DNA of 64,000 bases from Verrucomicrobiales bacterium (GCA_947478865.1 CANJXF010000021.1:1-64000), one strand, 5' to 3'. Positions 47,087-57,487 are shown, counted from the stretch's first letter. Translations and numbers: made by a program. The notes: generated from the letters alone by a model not told the origin.

Positions 47087-49456
47087 TCAATTCTGTTTTA
47101 GCGCGCTGACTTGCGGGTCTGAAATCGGCTTTCGAATGTGGATCAAAATCGGCAGCGATGTTGGATTTCCAGATTGCTTGGCTTGGCAATAGGCGAGCCG
47201 GTCCGTTTCAGGAACCCATTTAGCTGCCTTGAGGAAAATGCGCCGCTCATTTTCGCCTTTCGGAATCAAAACGCCGCTCAGCCCAATGTTGTCGACGATG
47301 ACGCCGTGAGGAAGATTCTCCACCGTAAATGAAACGAGATCATCGTGGCCCTGTCGCTTGATCTTCAACCACGCCGGCACAACCTCGCCGGGGGCAATGG
47401 TGATTTCCAGAACCTTGTCCCCGATTGAGCGGGCGATGAAATTGGTTTCGGCTTCCGCGTAAGGTTCGATCGAGACAAGCAGCTTGGGTTTCTCGCTCAG
47501 TTTGATTTTCGGGAAACCCGGGACGGTTTTGACAATTTTTTTCCCGTTCACGATTGCGGTCGCCGTTATTTTTGGCAGGAGCATTTCACCGTTCGGTTCT
47601 TTCGCATCAACTGAGGCGAATAGCGTGCCGCTGGCGGTAAAATGCCCGGCTTGAATCTTCACCGGATTCGAAGCGACAAATCCTGGCGGCAGACCGTTGA
47701 TTTCCATTTCGATATCGCCTTCAAAACCATCTGTCCGCTCGGCGACAAATGAGAACTCCTGGCCACTGCCCGGTGACAACGTGAGCATTGATCCGTTTAA
47801 CTTCACCGTGAAATCCTGCCGTGCTGGGCGCGCAGTGAGTCGATAGACAAAATTCTCCCCATTGAATCCTCGCGTGTCGCTGACGCGAACCAGATACACT
47901 CCATCGACAGGCGCAGTAAAAAGCAGCCGCGAATCGCCGCCGATTTTCCGCTCGCCGTCGTCGTCGTTTTCAAAATTAACCGGGAAGACCGGCAACCCGT
48001 TCGGAACGATCTTCGCGCCGACGGAGCGCGGTTCCACGATGTAGCACGGTTCTTCATTGGCGTGATCCATCGGGCTGGTGTCGAAATAGGCGAAGCGCTT
48101 TCCACCCGTTCCATAAAACTGAAACCCGGAATCAGGCCCCTGGGGCATGCGAAATATTTTCAATACCTCGCCGCGAAGGTAAATGAGCTCGTTTAGCTCC
48201 ATCTCTTCCCAGTGTTCGACCCGCGCATCAACCGAATTGGAATCGATCGGACGGAAGGTCAGATGAGAATCGCGCACTGCCTGAAGCAACAACCGGGGCA
48301 CCGGCGCTCCATAAGAATCCAAAATTTCTATCCTCGTATCGGCTGGCGAACCCCGGCGCATCGCGGCTGTTTCGATCACCAGAACCTCGCTCGCTTTCGC
48401 ACGGAATTTGAACAGGTCAACGTCGCTGGCCGATTCGCTCTGCTTCGACCAAATTCGTCCGCAGATTGAGCCGGGCATTTTTAACAGCGTGGCGTCTTTT
48501 GGCAGATCGTTTGGCTCGGCTTCAACCAACTCCGACTCGTCCGTGACTAGGACCTTCAGAGGTTTGCGCAAATGGAATTTTTCAAGGTCGACTGGCACCT
48601 CGGTTTCACCCAGCCGATCCGCCTTGAATTTCAATCGGGTATTCGGCGGAAGATTGTGCCCGAACAATTCGACTTCAGCCCGCCCGCTCTGGTGAACACT
48701 CAGCGGAAAACAGCCGGTCACCACCGGAAAATCGCCCATGGAAACACGATAGAAATGTTCTGGCGAACCGGCAAGAGTCTCTTCCGATACGCACAATTTA
48801 TACGCGCCACTTTTTCGAAATAAATAAGCCAGCAGCGGGTCGCCCGATTCAGCACCACTGCTTTTGGCCAGCGGATTTCCCAGGGCATCTTGAAGCGTGA
48901 GAATAATATTCGCCTTCGATCCTAGGCTCCTGGCCGCCACTTCAAAAACCATCCCCTGCCCGGCTTTCGCTTGAAACATCATTTCGTCCCGGTCGGTCAT
49001 AGGATCCAGCACCCCGTCAACGGTCACTGGAGTTCGAGAAATTTTTATAAAAAAAGCGCTCGATGCCTCGTGAATCTGGGCCAGGTCATCGACATAAAAT
49101 TTGATTTTTCCGCTCTCACCTTTTTCATTCTCCAGCCAGAACTCATAAACGCCACGAGACAGCCTCAGCCCCGCTTCGATCGTGATTGACGCGTTGGTCG
49201 CATCCTCGTTTTGAGCGAAAATTTTTCCGCTTAAGTTTGTATTCGAAAATTTCAAACCGGAAAGCGCTCTGAGGTTCTTCCCTGTCACTTTCAAATCTGT
49301 CGCGACGCCCCGCTGGATTCCGTGCGGTTCAATCCAGGATACCTCCGGCTTTTCCGTGGCCGTCATCGGCTTCGCAACCTTCGCTTTTTTTGCCGCTTGA
49401 ACATTCCAGCAGTTCAGGAACAACAGGATTATGAGCCATTGGAAAGCTGTATTCAT
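47087..49456 (-). CDS. Secreted beta-sandwich protein of the DUF1501/DUF1553 operon
   Basis: The 789-residue protein has a signal peptide (MNTAFQWLIILLFLNCWNVQA). It begins with an IPT/TIG-like fold: VSWIEPHGIQRGVATDLKVTGKNLRALSGLKF. Several beta-rich segments follow, two with the PPC-type pattern DVDLFKFRAKASEVLVIETAAMR and LLFTAPVDGVYLVRVSDTRGF. There are no catalytic motifs that I recognise. It starts 3 bp after the WD40 gene and ends the operon. Similar proteins with these neighbours occur across planctomycetes and verrucomicrobia; they are probably binding or scaffold subunits, by inference. Confidence 0.8.
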   Translation of the reverse strand: MNTAFQWLIILLFLNCWNVQAAKKAKVAKPMTATEKPEVSWIEPHGIQRGVATDLKVTGKNLRALSGLKFSNTNLSGKIFAQNEDATNASITIEAGLRLSRGVYEFWLENEKGESGKIKFYVDDLAQIHEASSAFFIKISRTPVTVDGVLDPMTDRDEMMFQAKAGQGMVFEVAARSLGSKANIILTLQDALGNPLAKSSGAESGDPLLAYLFRKSGAYKLCVSEETLAGSPEHFYRVSMGDFPVVTGCFPLSVHQSGRAEVELFGHNLPPNTRLKFKADRLGETEVPVDLEKFHLRKPLKVLVTDESELVEAEPNDLPKDATLLKMPGSICGRIWSKQSESASDVDLFKFRAKASEVLVIETAAMRRGSPADTRIEILDSYGAPVPRLLLQAVRDSHLTFRPIDSNSVDARVEHWEEMELNELIYLRGEVLKIFRMPQGPDSGFQFYGTGGKRFAYFDTSPMDHANEEPCYIVEPRSVGAKIVPNGLPVFPVNFENDDDGERKIGGDSRLLFTAPVDGVYLVRVSDTRGFNGENFVYRLTARPARQDFTVKLNGSMLTLSPGSGQEFSFVAERTDGFEGDIEMEINGLPPGFVASNPVKIQAGHFTASGTLFASVDAKEPNGEMLLPKITATAIVNGKKIVKTVPGFPKIKLSEKPKLLVSIEPYAEAETNFIARSIGDKVLEITIAPGEVVPAWLKIKRQGHDDLVSFTVENLPHGVIVDNIGLSGVLIPKGENERRIFLKAAKWVPETDRLAYCQAKQSGNPTSLPILIHIRKPISDPQVSALKQN

Positions 49457-49459
49457 AAA

Positions 49460-50836
49460 CTACTTTGAAACGGATTCCTGTTTGGCAATCGCCGGCGAAG
49501 GCGAGCCTGTCGAAACAATTTTCCCATCCGACGTCTGATAGAATCCCACGGTTCCATCGAGCCGGCCTGCCACAATTCTTTGGTCGGCTGAAACGAAAGC
49601 CAGCCCAACGCACCAATCGGATTGCTTCTCCAAAACGAAACGTTCCCGCATCTCGACAGCATTCCAGAGCTTGATCGAACGGTCATCAGCCGCACTGAGC
49701 AGAAGCCTCCCGTCGCTGGAAAAACACAGGCGCAGAATCGCTCCCTCGTGCGCGAATCTGGATTCCAAAATCGGGTTGGTCGTTTCCGCCGCCGTCTCGC
49801 TGACCTGCCAGACGCGAATGCGATTGTCCACGCCACCCGCAAATAACTTTTTTCCATCCGCACTGAAGGCGACGGCGTAAACTTCTTTCGCTGATTGCGC
49901 GAGCGTGTCGCGCCGCTCCCCTTTGTTGACGTCCCACAGCTTGACCGTGCTGTCGGCGCTGGCGCTGGCGAGGATTTTTCCATCGGGGCGAAAGGAAAGT
50001 CCGAAGACCGCGCCGTTGTGGCCGGATAAGGTTTTCAATTCTGTCCCAGTCGCCACGTCCCACAATTTAATTTTCTGATCATAGCTTCCGGTGGCCAACG
50101 TTTTCCCGTCGGAAGAGAGGGCGACCGAATAAATCGTGTCCTTGTGCCCCTGCCACGTGCGCAAAAGAGAACCGTCCGCAGCGTTCCACTCTTTCACCTC
50201 GCCGAGCAAACCGTTCTCGCCCGAAACTGAAAATAATCGGGAGCCATTCGAAGAAAAAACGACTCCATTCACGTTTCCTCGATGCCCCCTCAAGCTGCGC
50301 AACTTGTTGCGCGAATCCGGCGCGATCAGATCAATCGAGCCATACCGCGCCACGGCGAGAACTTTTTGTGCGGGGGAATAGGCCAACGCGTTCACTGGAT
50401 TGCGCGGCGCAACTTTCGGAATAATTTTTGGAACGACCAGTTCCTTGATGGCGAGTTCACTTTTGTCCGGAGCCGGAGCACCCGAATCGATCCAGCTTTT
50501 GATCGTCGCAATTTCGTCAGCCGTGAGCTTCTTCTTTTTTCGCGGAGGCATGATTAACGTTTTGCCATCTCGCTCGAACCGGCCCTCGATCATCTTAACG
50601 ATCAGGCTGTCGGCGCTTTTCCCGATTACGAGAGCACCCCCGGTTTCTCCGCCCTTCATCAAGGTATCGAAGCTGTCCAAAACCAGATTCCCTTCCGGCT
50701 CCTTGGAATCGTGACAATCCAGGCAATGCTTTTCAAAAATTCCATGAACGGCTTGGAAGGTCGCGGGCGGACTTTCTGCGGCACTTGCACAAAGCAATCC
50801 GAAGGCGAAGACAAGCAAAGGCAACAAGTAGCGCAT
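49460..50836 (-). CDS. Cytochrome-c-like (PSCyt1) protein with WD40 repeats
   Basis: The 458-residue protein has a signal peptide (LLPLLVFAFGLLCASAA). A heme motif HCLDCHD (CxxCH) follows, with LIVKMIEGRFERDGKTLIMPPRKKKKLTADEIATIKSWIDSG. From about residue 155, WD40 repeats form a propeller: VFGLSFRPDGKILASASADSTVKLWDVNKG, and GKTLATGSYDQKIKLWDVATG. It is placed between the DUF1549/DUF1553 gene and the beta-sandwich gene with gaps of 3 bp on each side. The propeller may bind partners of the periplasmic complex. Confidence 0.92.
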   Translation of the reverse strand: MRYLLPLLVFAFGLLCASAAESPPATFQAVHGIFEKHCLDCHDSKEPEGNLVLDSFDTLMKGGETGGALVIGKSADSLIVKMIEGRFERDGKTLIMPPRKKKKLTADEIATIKSWIDSGAPAPDKSELAIKELVVPKIIPKVAPRNPVNALAYSPAQKVLAVARYGSIDLIAPDSRNKLRSLRGHRGNVNGVVFSSNGSRLFSVSGENGLLGEVKEWNAADGSLLRTWQGHKDTIYSVALSSDGKTLATGSYDQKIKLWDVATGTELKTLSGHNGAVFGLSFRPDGKILASASADSTVKLWDVNKGERRDTLAQSAKEVYAVAFSADGKKLFAGGVDNRIRVWQVSETAAETTNPILESRFAHEGAILRLCFSSDGRLLLSAADDRSIKLWNAVEMRERFVLEKQSDWCVGLAFVSADQRIVAGRLDGTVGFYQTSDGKIVSTGSPSPAIAKQESVSK

Positions 50837-50839
50837 GGT

Positions 50840-53314
50840 TCAATGGTTGAACAAAAATTCCTTGCTGCTCAGGAGCGCCCAGCACAAATCCTCCACGGCG
50901 GGACGGCGTTCCTCTGGCTTGGCTTCGTTCATTATTTGTAAAAACTTCTGTTGTTCCGTCGCGCTCGGCATCCGGCTCAATGCCGTGAGGTAGGCTTCCT
51001 CAATGATTCCTTCATTCGAGGTCTTTTCCCACAGCCATTTGCCGATTCGATTGTCTTTTGCTCCCAGCTTTTTATTTAACGTATCGCCGTTGGCCAGGTG
51101 AAGCACCTGGGTCACGTTTGGTTCCGCAGTTCGTTCACACTCACAAGTTTTCTCCCTCGCGGCCTGGCCGAAGGTTTTGAGAAAGTAGGAGTCGCTGTTG
51201 GAATCCGGCAATTGCAGTGCGCGCAAGCCGCGCGGATAGGGCGCGCCAGTGGAGGACCCGCGTGCATCGGCTCTTTTGAAATCCGTCGGTGCCGCCGTCA
51301 CTTCGGAAATGGAATCCAGCAACACCTCCGCCATCAAACGTTTGGTAAAATAGCGCGAGTAAAACCGCGTGTCGCTGGAATTCCCGGGCAGCGGAATGCT
51401 GGAACGCTGATACGTTTCCGAATGCAAAATCACGCGCATCAGCGCCTTCAAATCATATTTCTGGTCAACGAGATATTTCGCGAGCGCCGAGAATAGTTTT
51501 TCGTTGCTGGACGGATTGGTCGCGCGCAAATCATCCACCGCTTCGACCAGTCCAACGCCAAAGTAATTGGCCCAAATTCGATTCACGATTGAGCGGCTGA
51601 AGTAGGCATTCTTTGGCGAAGTGAGCCAATCCGCCACGGCGAACCGGCGGTCTTCCGTGGCATCAAGCGCCAGCGATTCTCCTTCCAGCGGCCGGGGCAC
51701 CTGAGGTTTTCCGGTGCGGGGCTGAACCAGATCGCCGCTCGAAGAAATAAAAATGATGTTATCCCCTTCCCCGCGCGAACCGTTTTTCGAGCGGACCCGC
51801 GCAAACAGATTGGCGAATTGATAGTACTCGTCGTTCGTCCATTTCTCCATCGGATGGTTGTGGCACTTCGCGCAGTTGATCGACATGCCCAGGAAGGCCT
51901 GGGAAATATTTTCCGCGCAATCCCGAGGGTTGTCGTGCAACACATAAAAATTTCCCGCGCCGTTTTCAAGGGTGCTGCCCTGGGCTACAACAATCTCTCG
52001 CGCGAATTTATCCCACGGCAGGTTTGCGGCCACGTTCCGCCGAATCCAATTATAGTAAGCCCACGTCGCCGGAAGTTTCAGGCGTTGGGATGCGGAGACC
52101 TCTTTGCTGCTGACCAAGAGCAGGTCCGACCATTTGTAGCTCCAATAATCGACGAACTCCGAGCGTTGTAGAATTTGCTCGATCAGCGCATCGCGTTTGC
52201 GCGACGACGGATTGGCGAGAAATTTTCGAGTTTCTTCGGCAGTCGGAAGAACCCCCATTGCATCGAGGTAAATGCGACGGATGAATTCCGAATCAGTCGA
52301 TCTCGGCGAGGGCGGCAGGTTCAAACTCTGAAGCTTTTCGAGAACAAGATCGTCGATGAAGTTGCGGCGTTTCGCCTTGGCAAAAATGGACGGGGCAATT
52401 TGATTCGTGTAGGGAACCGTCACTGTCGCCACTGCGATGCGGCTCAAGTACCAGGCGGTGATTGGCCCCTCCCCGTTGCCCACCACTTTGACGAATCCGT
52501 TGTCATCGACCTGCGTCACGCTGGCGTTGGCGGCGTTGTATTTTGCCCAATGCGTCACGTCTTCGGAGTGGCCATCGCTGAACCAGGCCCGGACGAGCAA
52601 CTGCTGATTGGCCCCGGGTGCGAGAACCACTTGTTCCGGGAGCATTTCGAGCCGTTCAATCCGCGGCTCTTTCTCTTTTGGACCGGCGGCACCGGAAGCG
52701 ATCCACTCAGACAGAACGCGGTAATCAATGGAATCGACTTCAAACCGTTTGCCGCCCTTGTGCGGAACAGCGGTCGTGGGCTTGGTTAAAAGCAGGCTGC
52801 GTCCCGGATCGGCTGGGTTGATGCGGCGGCCCAGGGCGTGACGGGTCAATGCCAGATAATCGTTCTCGTCATCGTAACCGCGCAATGAGAGGCGGAACCC
52901 GTTCTGGCCCGCAGCGGCTCCATGACAAGCGCCGGCGCTGCAACCGGCTTTGGCCAGCACCGGCTGAACGTGGTTACGAAAACTCCACTCGAACGGTTTT
53001 TCCATTCCTTCAACCACGACGTTGACTCGTGCAGTGTTCTTGCCCGCTCGCGCCGTGATGGTAGCCGTTCCATTTCCTCTCGGCTGAGCAATGCCATTCT
53101 CAATGACGAGCACTTTCGCATCGCTGGTCTGAAAATGAATTTCGTTCGTGATCTGCCAGGTCACCTGATGGTTGCGAAGCTGTTCGATGATGAGCGGCTG
53201 GCGCGCCGCTGGTCCGCTCAGTTTGAACTTTGCGGGAAGAACAACCATTGCTTCTCCTGCCCCAACCCTGTTTATCAGGGAGAGGAATAGGAAAGCGAAA
53301 GCTGCGAATCGCAT
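50840..53314 (-). CDS. DUF1549/DUF1553 protein with cytochrome-c-like region
   Basis: The protein has about 824 residues with a signal (FAAFAFLFLSLINRVGAGEA). A beta domain is followed by VQPVLAKAGCSAGACHG, a variant heme segment with CxxxxCH. DUF1549 runs from RNFIDDLVLEKLQSLNLPPSPRSTD, with MGVLPTAEETRKFLANPSSRK and a regular heme motif CAKCHNHPMEKWTNDEYYQ. DUF1553 closes the protein: AYFSRSIVNRIWANYFGVGLVEAVDDLR and EAYLTALSRMPSATEQQKFLQ. It sits 3 bp before the WD40 gene. The function of the family is unknown; redox-linked polysaccharide or sulfated sugar handling has been suggested but is not shown here. Confidence 0.92.
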   Translation of the reverse strand: MRFAAFAFLFLSLINRVGAGEAMVVLPAKFKLSGPAARQPLIIEQLRNHQVTWQITNEIHFQTSDAKVLVIENGIAQPRGNGTATITARAGKNTARVNVVVEGMEKPFEWSFRNHVQPVLAKAGCSAGACHGAAAGQNGFRLSLRGYDDENDYLALTRHALGRRINPADPGRSLLLTKPTTAVPHKGGKRFEVDSIDYRVLSEWIASGAAGPKEKEPRIERLEMLPEQVVLAPGANQQLLVRAWFSDGHSEDVTHWAKYNAANASVTQVDDNGFVKVVGNGEGPITAWYLSRIAVATVTVPYTNQIAPSIFAKAKRRNFIDDLVLEKLQSLNLPPSPRSTDSEFIRRIYLDAMGVLPTAEETRKFLANPSSRKRDALIEQILQRSEFVDYWSYKWSDLLLVSSKEVSASQRLKLPATWAYYNWIRRNVAANLPWDKFAREIVVAQGSTLENGAGNFYVLHDNPRDCAENISQAFLGMSINCAKCHNHPMEKWTNDEYYQFANLFARVRSKNGSRGEGDNIIFISSSGDLVQPRTGKPQVPRPLEGESLALDATEDRRFAVADWLTSPKNAYFSRSIVNRIWANYFGVGLVEAVDDLRATNPSSNEKLFSALAKYLVDQKYDLKALMRVILHSETYQRSSIPLPGNSSDTRFYSRYFTKRLMAEVLLDSISEVTAAPTDFKRADARGSSTGAPYPRGLRALQLPDSNSDSYFLKTFGQAAREKTCECERTAEPNVTQVLHLANGDTLNKKLGAKDNRIGKWLWEKTSNEGIIEEAYLTALSRMPSATEQQKFLQIMNEAKPEERRPAVEDLCWALLSSKEFLFNH

Positions 53315-53361
53315 TTTTCGAAATGGCTGCGAGGACAACATAAACAACGCCAAGATACGGC

Positions 53362-54738
53362 TTAGAAAAGTTCTCGAATTGGTTGCGTGCCGAAGTCCAC
53401 GAGCGGATAGGGGCGCGAATTCGGCCCGGGCAAATGCGTTTCCAAATCCAAGCCAAGCGACTTGTAGATCGTCGCCACGATTTCATTTGGTTTCACCGGA
53501 CGTTCCACCGGGTAGCCGCCGATGTCGTCGCTCTTCCCCACGACGCGCCCCCCTTTGACTCCGCCACCGGCGAAATAAACAGTCCAGCATTGCGGCCAAT
53601 GATCGCGCCCGCCTGCGGGGTTGATTTTTGGAGTGCGACCGAATTCAGCCAGATTACAAACCATCGTCGTGTCGAGCAGACCGCGCTGAAATAAATCCTC
53701 CAGGAGCGCGCTGTAGCCCTGGTCATACATCGGCGCGACAATTTCCTTCATGCCTTGAATCGACGTGAAAGGCTTCGAGCCGTGGGTGTCCCAGGTAATT
53801 TCGTCGAACACGGTGATGAACGTATTGATGGTGACAAAACGAACTCCCGCTTCCACCAAACGGCGGGCGAGCAAACAGCTTTGCCCAAAGCGGGTCATGC
53901 CATAACGCTCCCGCACCTTCAGCGGTTCCTTGGTAAGATCGAAGGCGTCGCGCGCTTTCTGGCTGGTCATCAGGCGGTAAGCCGACGCGAAATTGTTGTC
54001 CATCAGGCTGGCGCTCGGGCTCGCTTCAAAATTTTTGACCGTGGAATCCACGACATCGCGAAGCTCCTTTCGTCGAGCGAGGCGGGCTTCTCCAATTTCT
54101 TTTGGAGGCAAGAGGTCTGGAACTTTGAAATCTTTTTTCGAGGGATCCGAGTTGAGTGCAAACGGATCATACGTCTTGCCTAAAAAACCGGCGTCCTGCC
54201 CGTGCGGGAGATTGCCACCCGTCGATCCCATCGGCTCTGGCAAAACGACGTGCGCCGGCAATTCCGTTTTGCGGCCCTTCAAAAATTCCAGCGCACAACC
54301 GGCATGCGGCGTGTTGACTCCGCCCGTGAACAAGCGGCCGGTCTGCATCATCTGATGGCCCGTGTCATGAACCGCTGCCGCCGTGTGGTGAACGCTCCGC
54401 ACCAGAGAAAACTTGTCCGCCAGTTTCGCGTGCAGTGGAAAGATTTCGCTGATTTGAATATCAGGGTTGTTGGTGCGAATCGGATTGAATGGGCCGCGAA
54501 TTTCGCGCGGCGCATCCGGTTTCATGTCGAACGTATCCAACTGGCTCGGGGCGCCCAGGTTGAAAATCATGATGCACGCTTTTTCGTCGTTTCCCTTCGC
54601 CACGGCGCCCATTGCCTTGAGTGCCGCCAATTTCGACATGCTCAAGCCGATGGCGCCGAGCGCGCCGACCTGCAGAAAATCGCGGCGCGTTATTCCGTCG
54701 CATGTCGTGATCGAACCGTTGCCGCTTATTTTGAGCAT
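53362..54738 (-). CDS. DUF1501 protein, first gene of the second operon
   Basis: The 458-residue protein has a twin-arginine-like signal TRRDFLQVGALGAIGLSMSKLAAL. DUF1501 landmarks are CIMIFNLGAPSQLDTFDMKPDAP, FPLHAKLADKFSLVRSVHHTAAAVHDTGHQMMQTG, LLARRLVEAGVRFVTINTF, LLDTTMVCNLAEFGRTPKINPAGGRDHWPQ and GGGVKGGRVVGKSDDIGGYP. It starts the four-gene leftward operon with the DUF1549/DUF1553, WD40-cytochrome and beta-sandwich genes. It resembles the DUF1501 protein at 36.4-37.8 kb, but the gene order differs. Confidence 0.92.
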   Translation of the reverse strand: MLKISGNGSITTCDGITRRDFLQVGALGAIGLSMSKLAALKAMGAVAKGNDEKACIMIFNLGAPSQLDTFDMKPDAPREIRGPFNPIRTNNPDIQISEIFPLHAKLADKFSLVRSVHHTAAAVHDTGHQMMQTGRLFTGGVNTPHAGCALEFLKGRKTELPAHVVLPEPMGSTGGNLPHGQDAGFLGKTYDPFALNSDPSKKDFKVPDLLPPKEIGEARLARRKELRDVVDSTVKNFEASPSASLMDNNFASAYRLMTSQKARDAFDLTKEPLKVRERYGMTRFGQSCLLARRLVEAGVRFVTINTFITVFDEITWDTHGSKPFTSIQGMKEIVAPMYDQGYSALLEDLFQRGLLDTTMVCNLAEFGRTPKINPAGGRDHWPQCWTVYFAGGGVKGGRVVGKSDDIGGYPVERPVKPNEIVATIYKSLGLDLETHLPGPNSRPYPLVDFGTQPIRELF

Positions 54739-54834
54739 AATTCGAGAAGGGAAATTCCGGCTGAAAGTATTTCCTCCGCCGAACTAAATCAATCCGATTA
54801 ACTTCGGTCCCGCCCGGCGCGGTTCCCCACGGAA

Positions 54835-57276
54835 CTACGCATCGCGCAAAGTGGCTTGAAGGCTGATCTTGAATTGCTCCAACAATTTTTCGTGCGCGGC
54901 CGTCACATCGGCGTCGGTCAAGGTTCGTTCGGCATTCCGATAAGTGAACGCGTAAGCCATGCTCTTTTGGCCGGCGGGGATGTTTTTCCCGCGAAAGACA
55001 TCGAACAGCTCCACGCCCTCAAGATTTTGCGTTTTCGATTGCTTGACCGTGTTCAACACCGCCTCGTGCGTGGTCGCCTCGGGAACCAGCATCGCGACGT
55101 CGCGGCGGATGGACGGAAATGCGGGCAACGCTTTCAACGACTTCGCGGTGTTCCGGCGCGCCAACAAAAGGTCGAGGTTCAACTCCGCGAGAAAAACGGC
55201 GTCGCGCAAATCGTAACGCTTGGCGAGCACGGGCATGAGCTGGCCAATCTCACCGAGTTGCAGTTTGCCCAGCTGAACCACCGCAGATTCCAGACAAAGC
55301 GGAGTGCTCTCCGTGCGGCGAACAAAACTGGCGCCGCGCAAACCGAACTGTTCCAGGAATTCTTCGATTGCCCCTTTCAAATCGTAGACATCACACTTGG
55401 CGTCGCGGTCGGCACCGCTCCAGAACGGGGAATTTCTCTGGCCGGTCCAAGCGATGGCTACATGCCGCTCTTCTTTGATGATCCCGTTTGTGCTGAGAAA
55501 AATCCGCCCGACTTCAAAGAGAGCGACCTCATTATTTTTCCGGCTCAAATTATTTTGCAGGGAATCGAGCAAGCCGGGCAGAAGGCTTGAGCGCAGCACA
55601 TTCATTTCGCTGCTCAGAGGATTCTTTAACTCGACGATCGCGTCAGCCGAACCGATCGCCAGTTTGGCCGCGCTGTCCGCAATCAAGGTTTGTCCCTGGG
55701 CTTCGTTGAATCCAAGCCCGATCAAAATGCGACGGGCCTCCGCGATTTCGTCGTAAACTTTGTCGAACGCGTTGCCGCCAATGGCGCCGCGCGGCGGCGT
55801 GGAAGGAATTTTATCGACGCCAAACAGCCGCGCAATCTCTTCGATCAAATCAACTTCGCGTTTCAAATCGACTCGGAAAGCAGGCACGCGGACGGTGCAA
55901 AATTCGTCGGCGTTGCAGACCGGAATTTCCAACCCGAGCTTCCGCAAAAATTCGATCTGTTGCGGCACGGGAATATCCACGCCCAATACCTCGGCGACCT
56001 TCGCGTGGCGCAGATTGATTTCTTTCGCGTGGTGCGGGGTCGGGCAATTGTCGATGGAATGGCCGAGCACCTGACCGTTGGCCAGGTCACAAATCAGTTG
56101 CGCAGCACGGCGGCTGGCCCAATCACAAATCTCAATATCGCCCCCGCGTTCGAAGCGATAAGAGGAATCCGTGCGCAGCTCCAGCTTCTTCGATGTTGCG
56201 CGAATATTTTGCGGGTTGAAATAAGCGCTCTCGATCAGGACATCGGCGGTGTTCGCGTTGATCTCGGAATTCTGTCCGCCCATTATTCCCGCCAGCGCCA
56301 CGGCTCGGGTTTCATCCGCGATGAGCAGCATTCCACTGCTCAGGCTGCGCTCCTTGCCGTCAAGAGTGGTGAATTTCTCCCCTTCGCTGGCGCGACGAAT
56401 GACAACGGTCGGGCGGCTCTCTCCCGCCGTCGATTTCAGCAGGTGATAATCAAACGCATGCAGCGGCTGGCCGCTTTCCAGCATCACGAAATTTGTAATA
56501 TCAACGACGTTGTTGATGCTGCGCAATCCGACTTTGGTCAACGTGCTGCGCAGCCAATCAGGGCTCGGTCCGATCTTCACTTTGCGAACGATTCGCGCGG
56601 TGTAGCGCGGACACAGCTCAGGCTCTTCGTTGCGCACCGTCAACAAACCGGAAATGGGTTCCGACTCCGTGTTGAGAAATTGGATGACCGGGATTTTCAA
56701 TGGATTTCCCGTGAGCGCGGAAATCTCGCGCGCGATGCCGATGACGCTATTCCAATCGGGGCGATTCGGGGTGATTTCCAAATCGTAAACGACATCGCTG
56801 CCGCTGCGACCGAGGTATTCCGCGAGCGGCTGGCCGACCGTCGCGTCTTCGCGAAGGAGCAGCAGGCCATCCACCTCGTCGGGCAATCCGAGTTCCTGCG
56901 GCGAGCACAGCATCCCATGGGATTCGACGCCGCGAATTTTTCCGACCTTGATGGTGAAGGGTTGCTCGCCCGGTTTTCCGGGCAGCGACGCGCCGGGCAG
57001 AATCAATGGAACTTTGTCGCCCGCCTTGAAATTCTGCGCGCCGCAAACAATTTGTCGTTCGCCTTTGCCATCGTTGACGCGGCAGAGCGAAAGCTTGTCG
57101 GCATTGGGATGTTTATCGCGCGTGATGACCTGGGCGACGACCACTCCCTCAAATTCCCCGCCCAGCTTTTGCACGCCCTCGACTTCGAGTCCGAGCATGG
57201 TGAGGCGCTCGGTCAATTCTTCGGGCGACCAATCGAAATCAACGTATTGTTTGAGCCAGTTAAGCGTGACTTTCAT
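54835..57276 (-). CDS. pheT: Phenylalanine-tRNA ligase beta subunit
   Basis: PheT (813 residues) joins with PheS to load phenylalanine on its tRNA. The N-terminal tRNA-binding domain has VVVAQVITRDKHPNADKLSLCRVNDG. The B3/B4 editing region contains ARIVRKVKIGPSPDWLRSTLTKVGLRSINNVVDITNF. The B5 domain and core follow, with RRAAQLICDLANGQVLG and GLGFNEAQGQTLIADS. The C-terminal FDX-ACB domain is FPSIRRDVAMLVPEATTHEAVL ... TYRNAERTLTDADVTAAHEKLLEQFK. Length is normal. The gene for the alpha subunit is not next to it in this window. Confidence 0.96.
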   Translation of the reverse strand: MKVTLNWLKQYVDFDWSPEELTERLTMLGLEVEGVQKLGGEFEGVVVAQVITRDKHPNADKLSLCRVNDGKGERQIVCGAQNFKAGDKVPLILPGASLPGKPGEQPFTIKVGKIRGVESHGMLCSPQELGLPDEVDGLLLLREDATVGQPLAEYLGRSGSDVVYDLEITPNRPDWNSVIGIAREISALTGNPLKIPVIQFLNTESEPISGLLTVRNEEPELCPRYTARIVRKVKIGPSPDWLRSTLTKVGLRSINNVVDITNFVMLESGQPLHAFDYHLLKSTAGESRPTVVIRRASEGEKFTTLDGKERSLSSGMLLIADETRAVALAGIMGGQNSEINANTADVLIESAYFNPQNIRATSKKLELRTDSSYRFERGGDIEICDWASRRAAQLICDLANGQVLGHSIDNCPTPHHAKEINLRHAKVAEVLGVDIPVPQQIEFLRKLGLEIPVCNADEFCTVRVPAFRVDLKREVDLIEEIARLFGVDKIPSTPPRGAIGGNAFDKVYDEIAEARRILIGLGFNEAQGQTLIADSAAKLAIGSADAIVELKNPLSSEMNVLRSSLLPGLLDSLQNNLSRKNNEVALFEVGRIFLSTNGIIKEERHVAIAWTGQRNSPFWSGADRDAKCDVYDLKGAIEEFLEQFGLRGASFVRRTESTPLCLESAVVQLGKLQLGEIGQLMPVLAKRYDLRDAVFLAELNLDLLLARRNTAKSLKALPAFPSIRRDVAMLVPEATTHEAVLNTVKQSKTQNLEGVELFDVFRGKNIPAGQKSMAYAFTYRNAERTLTDADVTAAHEKLLEQFKISLQATLRDA

Positions 57277-57487
57277 TCAGGGGTCGGAAATTAAAGGGGC
57301 AAATGGCGGGCAGCAATGAGAATTCTGATTTCGTTCCAGCGGAAGGTTGATTCAAGCCAAGATCGGTTTCGTCGGATTCCAATTGGAAAACGCCCGAAGG
57401 TCTCTTCAGCGAGCCTCTGGAATCCGCGGCTTGCGGCACAGGGCGTTCTCGGCAACGAATTCTCGGTCCCCAACCCGGAATCGGCGC

